A stretch of DNA of 64,000 nt from Pontibacillus litoralis JSM 072002 (GCF_000775615.1 NZ_AVPG01000008.1:1-64000), one strand, 5' to 3'; shown: positions 8,309 through 17,234, numbered from the stretch's first letter. Program-made: numbers and translations. The notes: generated by a model not told the origin, from the letters alone.

Positions 8309-9145
8309 TCACCCTGTTGCCGTTTTCTTCTTCCTTTTCGGTGTTGCCTTTTTCTTGCGGGTTGTTCCTTTGTTCTTTTTCGTCTTTTCTAATGATCGTT
8401 CTAGTGCATCCATTAAGTCTGTAACGTTATCTGGCGTTGGCTTTGCTTGAACGGTTGTTGTGTCGTCTCCTTTCTTTTCTTCAATTAAATTCAATAACGT
8501 TTCCCGATATTCATCTTTGTATTGCTCTGGTTCAAATGACGTTGATAGTTGTTCGACTAGTGTTTTAGCTGTTTTCATTTCTTTTTCTCCTAGCGTTTCA
8601 TCTGTTGGAATATTCGGCACTTCTTCTACATTTCGAACTTCATCTGGATAGTGTATCGTTTCCATAACGAGCGCATTTTCGTACACACGCAAGACGGCTA
8701 ATTGTTCTTTGGAGCGAATTATTATTTTACAAACGCCGATTCTCTCTGTTTCTTGTAATGTTTTACGTAATAGGGCGTATGCCTTATACCCCCCTTCATT
8801 AGGGGAAATGTAGTAGCTTTTCTCAAAGTAGATCGGGTCAATCTCGTTTAATTGGACAAAATCCATAATTTCAACTGCTTTATCCGTTTGTTCTTTCTTC
8901 AACTTCTCTAATTCTTCTTCATCTAAAGTGACAAACTTATTTTTGGCATATTCATACGCTTTTACTATTTCATCATTGTTCACTTCCCGCTCACACACTG
9001 GACATATTTTTTCATATTGAATAGGTGATTGACATTCGGCATGAAGCTGACGTAATTTAATATCTTTGTTCTCCGTTGCGGCATGGAGTTTAACGGGAAT
9101 GTTGACAAGCCCAAAGCTAATAGTACCTTTCCACATCGTATGCAT
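8309..9145 (-). CDS. ku: DNA end-binding protein Ku
   Basis: 278 aa, typical of bacterial Ku (YkoV in B. subtilis). It begins MHTMWKGTISFGLVNIPVKL, which is characteristic, and carries a CPVC motif near residue 50. The C-terminal tail from about residue 235 is very rich in lysine and threonine (KKNKGTTRKKK), as expected for the DNA-binding extension. ATG at 9145 is preferred to one at 9154 because AAGGA lies 9 nt before it and this matches the family start. Ku binds double-strand break ends and recruits LigD for end joining, mainly useful in germinating spores. Here it is divergent from ligD. Confidence 0.95.
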   Translation of the reverse strand: MHTMWKGTISFGLVNIPVKLHAATENKDIKLRQLHAECQSPIQYEKICPVCEREVNNDEIVKAYEYAKNKFVTLDEEELEKLKKEQTDKAVEIMDFVQLNEIDPIYFEKSYYISPNEGGYKAYALLRKTLQETERIGVCKIIIRSKEQLAVLRVYENALVMETIHYPDEVRNVEEVPNIPTDETLGEKEMKTAKTLVEQLSTSFEPEQYKDEYRETLLNLIEEKKGDDTTTVQAKPTPDNVTDLMDALERSLEKTKKNKGTTRKKKATPKRKKKTATG

Positions 9146-9239
9146 GGTGATCATTCCTTTTTTGTGGATAGCTTCTGTAAAAGCGGCATAAATTATAATA
9201 CATTCTGTTTAAAAATCATGAACAAGGGGTGTGATACAC

Positions 9240-11051
9240 ATGCACAAACCGATGTTACCTACCCTAGTAGATCAAGCGCCAAATGGTGAAGAGTGGATAT
9301 ATGAAGTAAAATACGATGGCTTTCGCGCGCTTCTTCATTGGACGAAAGAAGCTGTGGATATATGGAGTAGAAACGAAAACAAGCTGAATAAACAGTTCCC
9401 AGAAATTATTCAGCAATGCAAACAACTGACAGAAACTTTATCTAATTACTTACCATTGTGGATAGATGCCGAATTAACCATTTTAAATACTCCGTTTCAA
9501 GCTAACTTCTCCCTCATTCAACAACGAAATCGCTTGAGAAATAAAACAGCTATCCACAAGTTATCTGTTGAGCGACCTGCGACGCTTATGTGCTTTGATA
9601 TCATTCATTATAAAGGACAAGATGTGGTGCAACTTCCGTTAATCGAGCGAAAAGCATTGCTAGACCAGATCATACACACCCTCACACATGCAACATTTAT
9701 TCAACAAGTCCCTTATGAACAAGATTGGCATCATCTATGGAAAAACGTCTTTACTCATTTAGGTGAAGGGGTGGTTGCCAAAAGAATACATAGCCAGTAT
9801 GATAAAGGAATCCGCTCTAAACAATGGCTTAAAATCAAAAACTGGCGCACCGTTAATGGTTTTCTTTCGACATACAATTCTGATAATGATTATTACACGG
9901 TTGGCCTGTACAACGGAGATACGATTGAGGTGTTAGGATCCTTTAAACATGGGTTATCCCCAGAGCAGCATCAAACGTTGAAAAACTTTTTTTATCAACA
10001 TGGGATATCCACACAACATGTGTATAAAATGAAGCCGAGCGTTTGCGTTGAGATAAACTGCTTACAAGCCAAAAATAATGAACTAAGGGAGCCGTTTTTT
10101 GGTGATTTTCGCTTTGACTTATCCCCAGAAGCGTGCACAAAAGAGCAAAATAATTGGTTATTGGCCCTTTTTCCACATGTGGATATCTCCAACCCGGACA
10201 AAAAGCTGTGGAAAATTCCTGCCTTCCAGAAAAGAGATTTACTTCTCTACTTACGAGAAATCGCACCGTATATGCTACCACACCTTCAACATAAGCAATT
10301 AACCATTATTCGTTTTCCTAATGGAATTGAAAAGGAATCATTTTTTCAAAAGCATATACCACATTATGCTCCTCCATACGTTACTTCGATTCAAATAAAT
10401 GAGGAAACGTTTATGGCATGCGATAACCTCGAAACTTTAATATGGCTCGGAAACCAAGCCGCGATTGAATACCATATCCCTTTTGAACAATTGGATCAAC
10501 CTTTACCAAATGAAATTGTATTTGATCTTGATCCACCGAATCGCAATGCATTTTCTTTAGCAGTGTTCGCAGCTCAATTATTAAAACAACTATTTGACGA
10601 GCTGCACATACAAAGCTTCGTTAAAACATCTGGAAACAAAGGATTACAAGTACACATCCCAATTACGAAAGGCTCCTTCACCTATAGGGAAACGCGAATC
10701 TTCACCGCTACCATTGCTCAAGTGCTTGTTCAGCAACATCCTGAGCATTTTACAATAGAACGATTAAAGAAAAAACGTGGAAATCGCTTATATATCGACT
10801 ATGTGCAACATGGAGAAGGAAAAACGTTGATTGCCCCTTACTCACCAAGAGCGACAAAGGAAGCAACAGTGGCGACGCCTTTATATTGGCATGAGATAAC
10901 AGAAGATTTATCTCCTACTGATTTCACGATAAACAATCTCCTAGCGAGGGTTAAGAAATACGGCTGCCCGCTTGCAACACTCGAGCAAGCAAGAGCAAAT
11001 CAACATACAGAAGCCATCCAATCCATTATAGAGAGATGTTCTTCCGATTGA
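9240..11051 (+). CDS. ligD: ATP-dependent DNA ligase LigD (ligase plus polymerase domains)
   Basis: 603 aa, close to the 611 aa of B. subtilis LigD (YkoU). The N-terminal ligase domain has the nucleotidyl-lysine motif YEVKYDGFR near residue 25. The C-terminal primase-type polymerase domain starts near residue 320 and carries FDLDPP and a later HIPI segment. No phosphoesterase domain is present, as is usual in Bacillus. ATG at 9240 follows AAGGGGTGTG; a longer frame from GTG 9231 would place the start in the ribosome binding site. It seals non-homologous breaks together with Ku, whose gene is divergent across 94 nt. Confidence 0.95.
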   Translation: MHKPMLPTLVDQAPNGEEWIYEVKYDGFRALLHWTKEAVDIWSRNENKLNKQFPEIIQQCKQLTETLSNYLPLWIDAELTILNTPFQANFSLIQQRNRLRNKTAIHKLSVERPATLMCFDIIHYKGQDVVQLPLIERKALLDQIIHTLTHATFIQQVPYEQDWHHLWKNVFTHLGEGVVAKRIHSQYDKGIRSKQWLKIKNWRTVNGFLSTYNSDNDYYTVGLYNGDTIEVLGSFKHGLSPEQHQTLKNFFYQHGISTQHVYKMKPSVCVEINCLQAKNNELREPFFGDFRFDLSPEACTKEQNNWLLALFPHVDISNPDKKLWKIPAFQKRDLLLYLREIAPYMLPHLQHKQLTIIRFPNGIEKESFFQKHIPHYAPPYVTSIQINEETFMACDNLETLIWLGNQAAIEYHIPFEQLDQPLPNEIVFDLDPPNRNAFSLAVFAAQLLKQLFDELHIQSFVKTSGNKGLQVHIPITKGSFTYRETRIFTATIAQVLVQQHPEHFTIERLKKKRGNRLYIDYVQHGEGKTLIAPYSPRATKEATVATPLYWHEITEDLSPTDFTINNLLARVKKYGCPLATLEQARANQHTEAIQSIIERCSSD

Positions 11052-11070
11052 AACTTCGATGTCATACTAT

Positions 11071-11096
11071 CTAACTACCGAACATTAGGTAGTTAG
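11071..11096. repeat. Perfect 9-bp inverted repeat after ligD
   Basis: CTAACTACC and GGTAGTTAG flank an 8-nt loop about 20 nt past the ligD stop. No T-run follows on either strand, so it may stabilise the 3' end of the transcript rather than act as a classical terminator. Confidence 0.5.
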
Positions 11097-11211
11097 GAGT
11101 AATAGGAAAACAAGATTACGAAAGGGATAACATTTGCTGAACTGCAACTAAAGTTGGCAATCACCAAGCCCCATCTCCTCTCTCTTCAACCATAAAGAGG
11201 CCGTTTTCTGA

Positions 11212-11364
11212 GCAGTTATTGATCAAACGTTTGAACAAGATACGAATAAACTCGTTACTGCTATAAAAAACACAAAGGAGCGACTGTATCGTATCATTAT
11301 GAATGAACAGTCAATGAAGCCGTATTTATCGCCGGTTCAAGATGCAAGCGAAATACCTCTGTAA
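11212..11364 (+). pseudogene. Short coding-like remnant, unidentified
   Basis: A 50-codon open stretch, bounded upstream by TGA, reads as a plausible charged, helical C-terminal end (KERLYRIIMNEQSMKPYL) and stops with TAA at 11362. It has no start codon with a ribosome binding site. The 498-nt gap between ligD and the SMR genes holds only this, the hairpin at 11071 and the terminator-like hairpin at 11416. The family is not recognised, and it could be chance. Confidence 0.25.
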
Positions 11365-11415
11365 TGGCTTGTGTTTTAATAGTGATTCGACGATTTCTAT
11401 AGTAAACTAATTCAT

Positions 11416-11482
11416 AGGAAGACCTCTTTTCTGGTATTAGTTGTGGTGACTTACTTCTACCAAGAAAAGGTCCTTCCTTTTT
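11416..11482 (+). terminator. Long terminator-like hairpin in the SMR leader region
   Basis: Two 21-nt arms (11416-11436 and 11458-11478) pair over about 18 positions with small bulges and are followed by TTTTT. It lies about 70 nt before the first SMR gene. It could end an upstream transcript or attenuate the SMR operon; the sequence does not decide. Confidence 0.6.
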
Positions 11483-11549
11483 ATATGGATTTTTTCATTT
11501 ACACAAAATATTTTATACTCTCGAAATGATTCCAGAAGGAGGGACAGTA

Positions 11550-11900
11550 ATGGCTTGGACGTATGTATTGTTAGCAGGGCTAGTTGAAATCATTTGGGTG
11601 TTCACGATGAAGCTATCAGAGGGGTTCACTCAACCTATCCCTAGTGCCATCACGATTGTCGGGATTATTATTAGCTTCTACTTAATTGCCAAATCAATGG
11701 AGTACTTGCCATTAGGAACGGCATATGCAGTGTTTACTGGAATCGGAACCATTGGTGCTGTGGGAATCGAATTTATAATGGAGCCTGCACAAATGAGCCT
11801 AACAAAATTACTCTTTTTAACCTTATTGATTATAGGAATTGTAGGACTTAAGTTTTCTAATGATTCCACTGTAGAAAATACAGAAGAGGTGGCACATTAA
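11550..11900 (+). CDS. SMR-family exporter subunit (YkkC/Gdx-like)
   Basis: 116 aa with four membrane helices, the standard SMR size. The active-site glutamate is in GLVEIIWVFTMKLSEGF, a variant of the signature like that of SugE/Gdx and YkkC, many of which export guanidinium. The GTAYAVFTGIGTIG loop is typical. A hydrophilic tail after residue 105 (ENTEEVAH) resembles YkkC. ATG at 11550 follows GAAGGAGGGACAGTA. Its stop overlaps the next ATG by one base, so the two subunits are translationally coupled and probably form a heterodimer. The usual guanidine-I riboswitch was not recognised upstream. Confidence 0.85.
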   Translation: MAWTYVLLAGLVEIIWVFTMKLSEGFTQPIPSAITIVGIIISFYLIAKSMEYLPLGTAYAVFTGIGTIGAVGIEFIMEPAQMSLTKLLFLTLLIIGIVGLKFSNDSTVENTEEVAH

Positions 11901-12217
11901 TGGATTGGATACTCTTAGTCATCGCCGGAGTCGCTGAAGTAACCGGCGTAACACTTTTAAAGCTTTCGAACAGCTTTCGCAACAAATGGTATACGTTTTT
12001 CATGCTAATTGCCGCCTCTATTAGTTTCTACTTACTATCCATCGCGCTTGAGACATTGCCAATCGGGACGGCATATGGCATATGGACTGGAATTGGGACA
12101 TTAGGGAGCGTCTTGGTTGGTATGATTTTGTTCAAGGAATCGAAACAGTGGATTCGACTACTTTTCATGTCCTGTATCGTGATTGGCATCGTTGGTTTAA
12201 AAATCACTTCCGCTTAG
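11900..12217 (+). CDS. SMR-family exporter subunit (YkkD-like)
   Basis: 105 aa, four membrane helices, with the active-site Glu in AGVAEVTGVTLLKLS and the loop GTAYGIWTGIGTLG. This second signature differs from that of its partner, as in YkkC/YkkD-type pairs where the two subunits adopt opposite membrane orientations. It begins inside the stop codon of the first gene (TAATG). Substrate is either guanidinium-like compounds or quaternary drugs; the partner's signature favours the former, weakly. Confidence 0.85.
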   Translation: MDWILLVIAGVAEVTGVTLLKLSNSFRNKWYTFFMLIAASISFYLLSIALETLPIGTAYGIWTGIGTLGSVLVGMILFKESKQWIRLLFMSCIVIGIVGLKITSA

Positions 12218-12228
12218 GAGATGCAGTA

Positions 12229-12260
12229 AAAAGGACAGCCTCTACGACTGTCCCTTTTTA
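12229..12260. terminator. Bidirectional terminator
   Basis: AAAAAGGACAG and CTGTCCCTTTTT form a stem with a 9-nt loop between the convergent SMR and aminopeptidase genes. Confidence 0.85.
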
Positions 12261-12263
12261 CTA

Positions 12264-13496
12264 TTATTCAAATGTAATGGCCCAGTTACCGTTACGGAAA
12301 ATAGGTTCTATCGTTCCATCAGCTCGCACTCCATCAATGTCCATGTCTTGAGAACCAATCATGAAATCCTCATGAACCATGCTGTCATTGACTCCATTGG
12401 CTGCCTTTTGTTGTTCATCCATGTCTGAGCCACCTTGTATATTGGTAGGGTATGCTCCACCTAACGCTAAATGACAAGATGCATTTTCATCAAACAACGT
12501 ATTATAGAAAATGAGCCCAGATTGGGAAATTGGTGATTGATGAGGAACGAGTGCGATTTCTCCTAAATGTCTTGCTCCTTCATCCGTATCCAGTAAAAGC
12601 TTTAACGTTTCTTCCCCTTGTTCTGCTGAGAAATCAACTACTTTTCCTTTTTCAAACGTTAAGGTAAAGTTATCAATTAAGTTTCCCGCATAGTTTAATG
12701 GCTTCGTACTTGTTACCTTGCCATTGACCCCATCTTTATGTGGCATCGTGAACACTTCTTCTGTCGGCATGTTCGGATTAAATGGAACACCTTGCTTCGT
12801 TTTCGTATCGCCACCAAGCCAAATATGGCTATCTACAAGATCGATGGTAAGGTTGGTCCCCTCTGCTTTATATACGAGCTGCTTGTATTGTTGCTTATTC
12901 AAATAAGCACGTGCCCTGCGAAGCGTTGCATTATGTTCTTCCCAAGCTTTAATCGGATCGTCTTGGTCAACACGAGTAATGCGAAAGATTTGCTCCCAAA
13001 GCTTATCCATCGCATCGGCAGTGTTGGCATCAGGAAAAATTTTCTCTGCCCATTTCTCTGTTGGTACCGACACAATGGACCAAGCTACTTTATCATTCAT
13101 AATATATTCCCGGTATTCTTTCAAAGCTTGACCACTTGCTTTGTTTGCCGCAGCAATTCGCTCAGGGTCAACATCTTTCAGTAAATCCGGATTCGGTGCA
13201 TAAATAGTCAGAATCGCCGCGCCATCCTTTGCATAGCTCATTACTTCGTCTACTTGCCACGGTGCGACATGCTCTAACACTGCCATTGGTGCGTGGTTCA
13301 TTTTTAGGAAAGTTAAATCCTCATCTGACCAACGAACATGGACATCCTTTGCTCCCCGTTCATATGCTTTCTTGGCAACGATGCGAACGAACTCTGCACT
13401 CTCGATTGGCGCATTAATTACAAGTGCTTGATCTTGTTGAAGATGAACGCCAGTATGTAACGCTAAATCTGCGTACTTCTCTAATTGTTGTTTCAT
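12264..13496 (-). CDS. M29-family metal-dependent aminopeptidase
   Basis: 410 aa, the exact length of Bacillus AmpS. The N-terminal LEKYADLALHTGVHLQQDQ is characteristic of M29 (thermophilic-type) aminopeptidases, and the C-terminal metal-binding region includes the Glu/His/Asp-rich segments around HLGEIAL and MVHEDFMIGS. It should remove N-terminal residues from peptides in the cytoplasm. ATG at 13496 follows CAGGGGGTTATAGC; the 12-residue longer frame has no such site. It is a single-gene unit ending at the shared terminator. Confidence 0.93.
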   Translation of the reverse strand: MKQQLEKYADLALHTGVHLQQDQALVINAPIESAEFVRIVAKKAYERGAKDVHVRWSDEDLTFLKMNHAPMAVLEHVAPWQVDEVMSYAKDGAAILTIYAPNPDLLKDVDPERIAAANKASGQALKEYREYIMNDKVAWSIVSVPTEKWAEKIFPDANTADAMDKLWEQIFRITRVDQDDPIKAWEEHNATLRRARAYLNKQQYKQLVYKAEGTNLTIDLVDSHIWLGGDTKTKQGVPFNPNMPTEEVFTMPHKDGVNGKVTSTKPLNYAGNLIDNFTLTFEKGKVVDFSAEQGEETLKLLLDTDEGARHLGEIALVPHQSPISQSGLIFYNTLFDENASCHLALGGAYPTNIQGGSDMDEQQKAANGVNDSMVHEDFMIGSQDMDIDGVRADGTIEPIFRNGNWAITFE

Positions 13497-13564
13497 GCTA
13501 TAACCCCCTGAATAGTCAGAATACTTTATCATTATTGCATACTTTAACAGAAATAACTACCTTT

Positions 13565-14995
13565 TCATTGCTTCTCAAACAATTCAATTGCCCGCTTTCG
13601 CATCGTGCTATGATCAACGGTTGGCGCTGGATAGTCCTTGCCAATGATACAGCCATATTGATACTGTTCTCGTTCCGACATTTTCGATGGTTCGTGAATA
13701 TATTTGTTAGGAACATGCTTTAATGCTGGGATATAGCGTTTAATGAATATTCCTTCTGGGTCAAACCGCTCTGATTGTCTGGTCGGATTGAATACGCGGA
13801 AATATGGCACTGCATCTGTACCTGTGGAAGCGGCCCACTGCCACCCTCCGATATTCGATGCCGCATCATAATCAATTAACATCTCTTCAAAGTAACGCTC
13901 CCCTTTACGCCAATCGATTATATAATCCTTCGTTAAAAACGACGCCACAACCATACGCAGGCGATTATGCATCCAGCCTAGCTCCTCGAGTTGTTTCATC
14001 GCGGCATCGACAAGTGGGAAGCCTGTTTCTCCTGCTTTCCACTTGTCAAAAAGGGCTTCATCTTCCTCCCACTCTATTCCTCGATACTTCGATTGCACTT
14101 CTTCATCCTTAAACGTAGGATGCGCGTAATAAATCATATTATAGAAATCACGCCATGCAATCTCCGTTAAATAGGTTTCCATCCCTTTAGATTCTCCTTG
14201 TTCGTGCTGGATTTCTACCAGTTTGTGATACACCGTTCTTGGTGACAACACGCCGCACTTTAAGTAAGGAGAAATCATACTTGTCCCTCTTTCGGCTGGA
14301 AAATCTCTTTTTTCATCGTAATATTTCATCCGATTATGTAAAAAGAATGCCAATCGGTGTAGTGCAGATTTTCCCCCAATATGCTGCCAGTTCCTTGTAC
14401 ATTTACTAAGAATAGATTGAAAGAGCGCCTCTCCATCGGTTAATTGATCTCGAATATTTATGCCCAATGCAGGTAATTTCTTTTTATTAATTCGGTAAAG
14501 GTCCGGCTTCGCTAATGCCCTCCACTTTTTATAATACGGTGTAAACACTTGATACAATGTACCATCTCGTTTCTTTACTTCTTCAGCTCCATGAAGATGA
14601 GCATCCATAAAGGCATGTACATGAATCCCTTTTTTTGCAAACCACTCTGTCATGGCTTCATCTCGTTTTCTGCCAAAACCGACTTCATCCTTATTGAAAT
14701 AAATCGCTCTAAGGTGTGGCACGATATCCATTAGCTCGCAGAACGCCTCTTCTGCTTCCCCTTGAATAAAATGAAGAGGGACACCATATTGCTCTGCCTC
14801 ATTTCTAAAATGCTGCACGGTTTGAAAGAAATAATCATGACGGATGGTAAACGTTTCATTTAAAGCTGGATGGAGATGAAAAATAAGGATTAACTTACGA
14901 TTGTACTGCTCTGCATCTTTCATCGCATAATACAATGCGGTATGATCTTGCAAGCGTAAATCACGCCTCAACCAAACTGCAACAACTTCTTCCAT
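13565..14995 (-). CDS. phr: Deoxyribodipyrimidine photolyase
   Basis: 476 aa, usual for class I CPD photolyases. VVAVWLRRDLRLQDHTAL at the N-terminus is the start of the antenna-binding domain. The C-terminal FAD domain contains WMHNRLRMVVASFLTKD and GGWQWAASTGTDAVPYFR, including the tryptophans of the electron-transfer path. It uses blue light to split cyclobutane pyrimidine dimers. ATG at 14995 follows AAAGGAGTATAGC. It lies 14 nt after the LysR-type regulator on the same strand, so the two are probably co-transcribed. Confidence 0.95.
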   Translation of the reverse strand: MEEVVAVWLRRDLRLQDHTALYYAMKDAEQYNRKLILIFHLHPALNETFTIRHDYFFQTVQHFRNEAEQYGVPLHFIQGEAEEAFCELMDIVPHLRAIYFNKDEVGFGRKRDEAMTEWFAKKGIHVHAFMDAHLHGAEEVKKRDGTLYQVFTPYYKKWRALAKPDLYRINKKKLPALGINIRDQLTDGEALFQSILSKCTRNWQHIGGKSALHRLAFFLHNRMKYYDEKRDFPAERGTSMISPYLKCGVLSPRTVYHKLVEIQHEQGESKGMETYLTEIAWRDFYNMIYYAHPTFKDEEVQSKYRGIEWEEDEALFDKWKAGETGFPLVDAAMKQLEELGWMHNRLRMVVASFLTKDYIIDWRKGERYFEEMLIDYDAASNIGGWQWAASTGTDAVPYFRVFNPTRQSERFDPEGIFIKRYIPALKHVPNKYIHEPSKMSEREQYQYGCIIGKDYPAPTVDHSTMRKRAIELFEKQ

Positions 14996-15009
14996 GCTAT
15001 ACTCCTTTC

Positions 15010-15900
15010 TCAAACTTCTTCTAACACATACTCTTGTAACAATTGTTTCAACGCCATGGTCGAACGGGTTTGTTGTAATTTCTTCCGTAGTAAAATCGAA
15101 AATGATCGCTCAACAAATCCTTGCTCTACTGGAAGAGTCATCAATAGTCCCCATTCTAGTTCTTTGCGAATCGCCCATTTGGATAATAAGGAAAGGCCTA
15201 ACCCTGCTTCTACGGATTCCTTAATCACTTGAGTACTGCCAAATTCCATACGATTAGCAGGATGGATGTTCAACTGTTCAAATAGTTTATCCGTTGCTTC
15301 ACGTGTACCAGACCCTACTTCCCTCGTAATCCATGTAGCATCTTCTAATGCTATAGAATCTATTCGTTCTAAATCGGCAAGTGGATGATGTTTCGCAGCA
15401 ACGATATACATAACGTCTTTCGCTAAATGTTCCACTTGTATGCCATTAGCCTCTACTTCCCCTTCTACAATTCCTATATCCAAATGAAGTTGATCGACTT
15501 GTTTAGCAATCTCAAGCGTATTGCTAATGTGAATAGTCGGCTGTATGAGAGGATACTGGTTGCGTAATCTAGCCATCACATTCGGCAACACGTACTCGCC
15601 AAACGTATAGCTGGCTCCGATTGCAATCTCTCCTTTTGGTTCGTTGTACAAATCATGGATGAGATGATGCATTGTTTCATGATGATGCAATATTTCTTTA
15701 GCATGTTCATATACAATTTTGCCAGCTTTCGTCATGGTGATATGTTTATGACCACGATCTAATAAAGACGTTCCTATCTCATTTTCCAATGCTTTAATAT
15801 ATTGACTCACTGCCGGCTGCGTCATATATAGCGCATTTGCCGCTTTAGAGAATCCTCCCAATTCCACTACATAAACATATACCCGGTAAGCTTGGTTCAT
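15010..15900 (-). CDS. LysR-family regulator (CysL/YwfK-like)
   Basis: 296 aa, full-length LysR type. The winged helix-turn-helix covers about residues 1-60 (GGFSKAANALYMTQPAVSQYIKALE) and the effector-binding domain about residues 90-290. Closest recalled relatives are CysL/YwfK-type regulators of sulfur genes. The start at 15900 has GGGGGA close upstream. It is divergent from the YeiH exporter across 101 nt that hold a 16-nt palindrome, so it probably controls that gene and its own expression. Photolyase follows 14 nt downstream. Confidence 0.9.
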   Translation of the reverse strand: MNQAYRVYVYVVELGGFSKAANALYMTQPAVSQYIKALENEIGTSLLDRGHKHITMTKAGKIVYEHAKEILHHHETMHHLIHDLYNEPKGEIAIGASYTFGEYVLPNVMARLRNQYPLIQPTIHISNTLEIAKQVDQLHLDIGIVEGEVEANGIQVEHLAKDVMYIVAAKHHPLADLERIDSIALEDATWITREVGSGTREATDKLFEQLNIHPANRMEFGSTQVIKESVEAGLGLSLLSKWAIRKELEWGLLMTLPVEQGFVERSFSILLRKKLQQTRSTMALKQLLQEYVLEEV

Positions 15901-15914
15901 ATTCTCCCCCATTC

Positions 15915-15930
15915 ATAAGTAAATACTTAT
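15915..15930. promoter_or_regulatory. Candidate LysR operator between lysR and yeiH
   Basis: ATAAGTAAATACTTAT has 7-bp inverted arms around a 2-nt centre. A plus-strand -10 hexamer TATAAT lies at 15940-15945 with no recognisable -35; the palindrome covers the place where the -35 would be. This fits activator-dependent expression of the YeiH gene, an inference. Confidence 0.55.
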
Positions 15931-16001
15931 CATTTCTATTATAATGATTTATTTCACTTATATCCTTTCTCCCATTACGATAAACATAAAGAGGTGAGAA
16001 A

Positions 16002-16985
16002 ATGAATAAAAATCTTTTGGGTGGTATTCTATTTACATGTTTAATTGCTTTTCTCGGCATTTTGTTGGCACAATTACCCGTTTTACGCCACATCGGTCCT
16101 TTGGCAGTAGCTATTATTATCGCTGTTGTATATAGGCAATTATTCGGCTTCCCTGTGCATATGCAAGAAGGAATTCAATTCGCTTCAAAAAAATTATTAA
16201 GAGTTGCCATTATTCTATTCGGATTAAAATTACCTTTAGATGTCGTCTTTCAAGAAGGATTAGGGTTACTTGCAAGAAGTGCCTTTACGATTCTTTTTGC
16301 CGTTTCGCTTACGATGCTATTTGCGAAATGGTGGAAGGCGAATTGGACTATGTCGATGTTACTCGCTGTTGGAACAGGAGTATGCGGTGCAGCTGCTATT
16401 GCTGCTGTTTCACCAATCTTGAAAGCAAACGAGGAAGACACCGCATTAAGCGTTGGCATCATTGCTCTTGTAGGGACTATATTTGGTATTGGCTACACCA
16501 TTCTCCTGCCCGTCTTGCCCATTGATTCAGTGACGTATGGATATTGGTCTGGATTAAGTCTACATGAAATTGCACACGTGGCATTAGCAGCAGCACCTGC
16601 AGGCGAAGAAGCACTCGGTATGGCCTTACTTGCAAAGCTTACCCGCGTCTTATTACTGATCCCACTTTGCTTCATTCTTGTTGCGTGGATGCGACGCAAA
16701 AACGGAAATGCAGAAGAAAAAGCGCACGTGGAATTTCCTTGGTTTTTATTAGGGTTTATTGTGATGAGTTTTATAGGTAGTTACGTATTGGGCAAAAGAG
16801 TTGATGTGCCCCAGCAAGCACTCGATGCCATTTCTTTCTTGACGACATTCTTACTCGCAATGGCCATGAGTGGATTAGGTTTAAATGTGGATATGAATAA
16901 GATAGGTTCAAAAACGACTCGCCCTCTTCTAGCAATGCTACTTACGTCTGTTATGCTATCCATCGTAACGTTATGGATGTTATAA
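16002..16985 (+). CDS. YeiH-family putative sulfur-compound exporter
   Basis: 327 aa, about ten membrane segments, typical of the YeiH/UPF0324 family, described as putative sulfate exporters. The conserved loops GVCGAAAIAAVSPILKANEED and LHEIAHVALAAAP are clear. The ribosome binding site AAAGAGGTGAGAAA precedes the ATG. Family members are commonly adjacent to a LysR regulator, as here. Actual substrate is uncertain; sulfite or sulfonates are possible. Confidence 0.88.
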   Translation: MNKNLLGGILFTCLIAFLGILLAQLPVLRHIGPLAVAIIIAVVYRQLFGFPVHMQEGIQFASKKLLRVAIILFGLKLPLDVVFQEGLGLLARSAFTILFAVSLTMLFAKWWKANWTMSMLLAVGTGVCGAAAIAAVSPILKANEEDTALSVGIIALVGTIFGIGYTILLPVLPIDSVTYGYWSGLSLHEIAHVALAAAPAGEEALGMALLAKLTRVLLLIPLCFILVAWMRRKNGNAEEKAHVEFPWFLLGFIVMSFIGSYVLGKRVDVPQQALDAISFLTTFLLAMAMSGLGLNVDMNKIGSKTTRPLLAMLLTSVMLSIVTLWML

Positions 16986-17070
16986 ATACGAGACATTCGC
17001 CCTCCCACAATTCTGCTAAACGCATATAGTAGAACAGAAAGATACATTATGTATAAAAGGAGTGAAGACT

Positions 17071-17199
17071 ATGTCTGGTAATTACGGCGGCGGTTTCGCT
17101 TTAGTCGTAGTATTATTCATCCTACTCATTATCATCGGAGCAGGAGCTTTCTACGGTGGAGGATACGGTGGCGGCTATGGCGGCGGTTATTGTTGCTAA
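17071..17199 (+). CDS. YjcZ-family small glycine-rich sporulation protein
   Basis: 42 aa: a short polar start, one membrane helix (about residues 9-27, FALVVVLFILLIIIGAGAF), then a Gly-Gly-Tyr repeat tail ending YCC. This is the pattern of the Bacillus YjcZ/YczM-type peptides linked with sporulation. AAAGGAGTGAAGACT precedes the ATG, and a strong terminator follows directly, so it is its own unit. Function not known beyond the family's association with spores. Confidence 0.9.
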   Translation: MSGNYGGGFALVVVLFILLIIIGAGAFYGGGYGGGYGGGYCC

Positions 17200-17204
17200 T
17201 AAAA

Positions 17205-17232
17205 AGCGCAGGACCAATCCTGCGCTTTTTTT
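17205..17232 (+). terminator. Terminator of the YjcZ-like gene
   Basis: AGCGCAGGA and TCCTGCGCT form a perfect 9-bp stem with a 4-nt loop, with A-runs before and T-runs after. It can also serve the convergent rib operon, which ends 3 nt further on. Confidence 0.9.
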
Positions 17233-17234
17233 AT

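Noticed and set aside
9146..9239. A forespore (SigG) promoter for ku or ligD
   Set aside because: GGATA with CATAAAT 16 nt later is the nearest match, but two -10 positions and the spacing are off, so it does not stand out from chance.
11052..11549. A guanidine-I riboswitch before the SMR pair
   Set aside because: The expected conserved blocks were not found; only a terminator-like hairpin is present.
12738..13184. A 148-codon open frame on the plus strand within the M29 aminopeptidase gene
   Set aside because: It is antisense to a well-conserved gene and shows no domain; composition is unlike a real protein.
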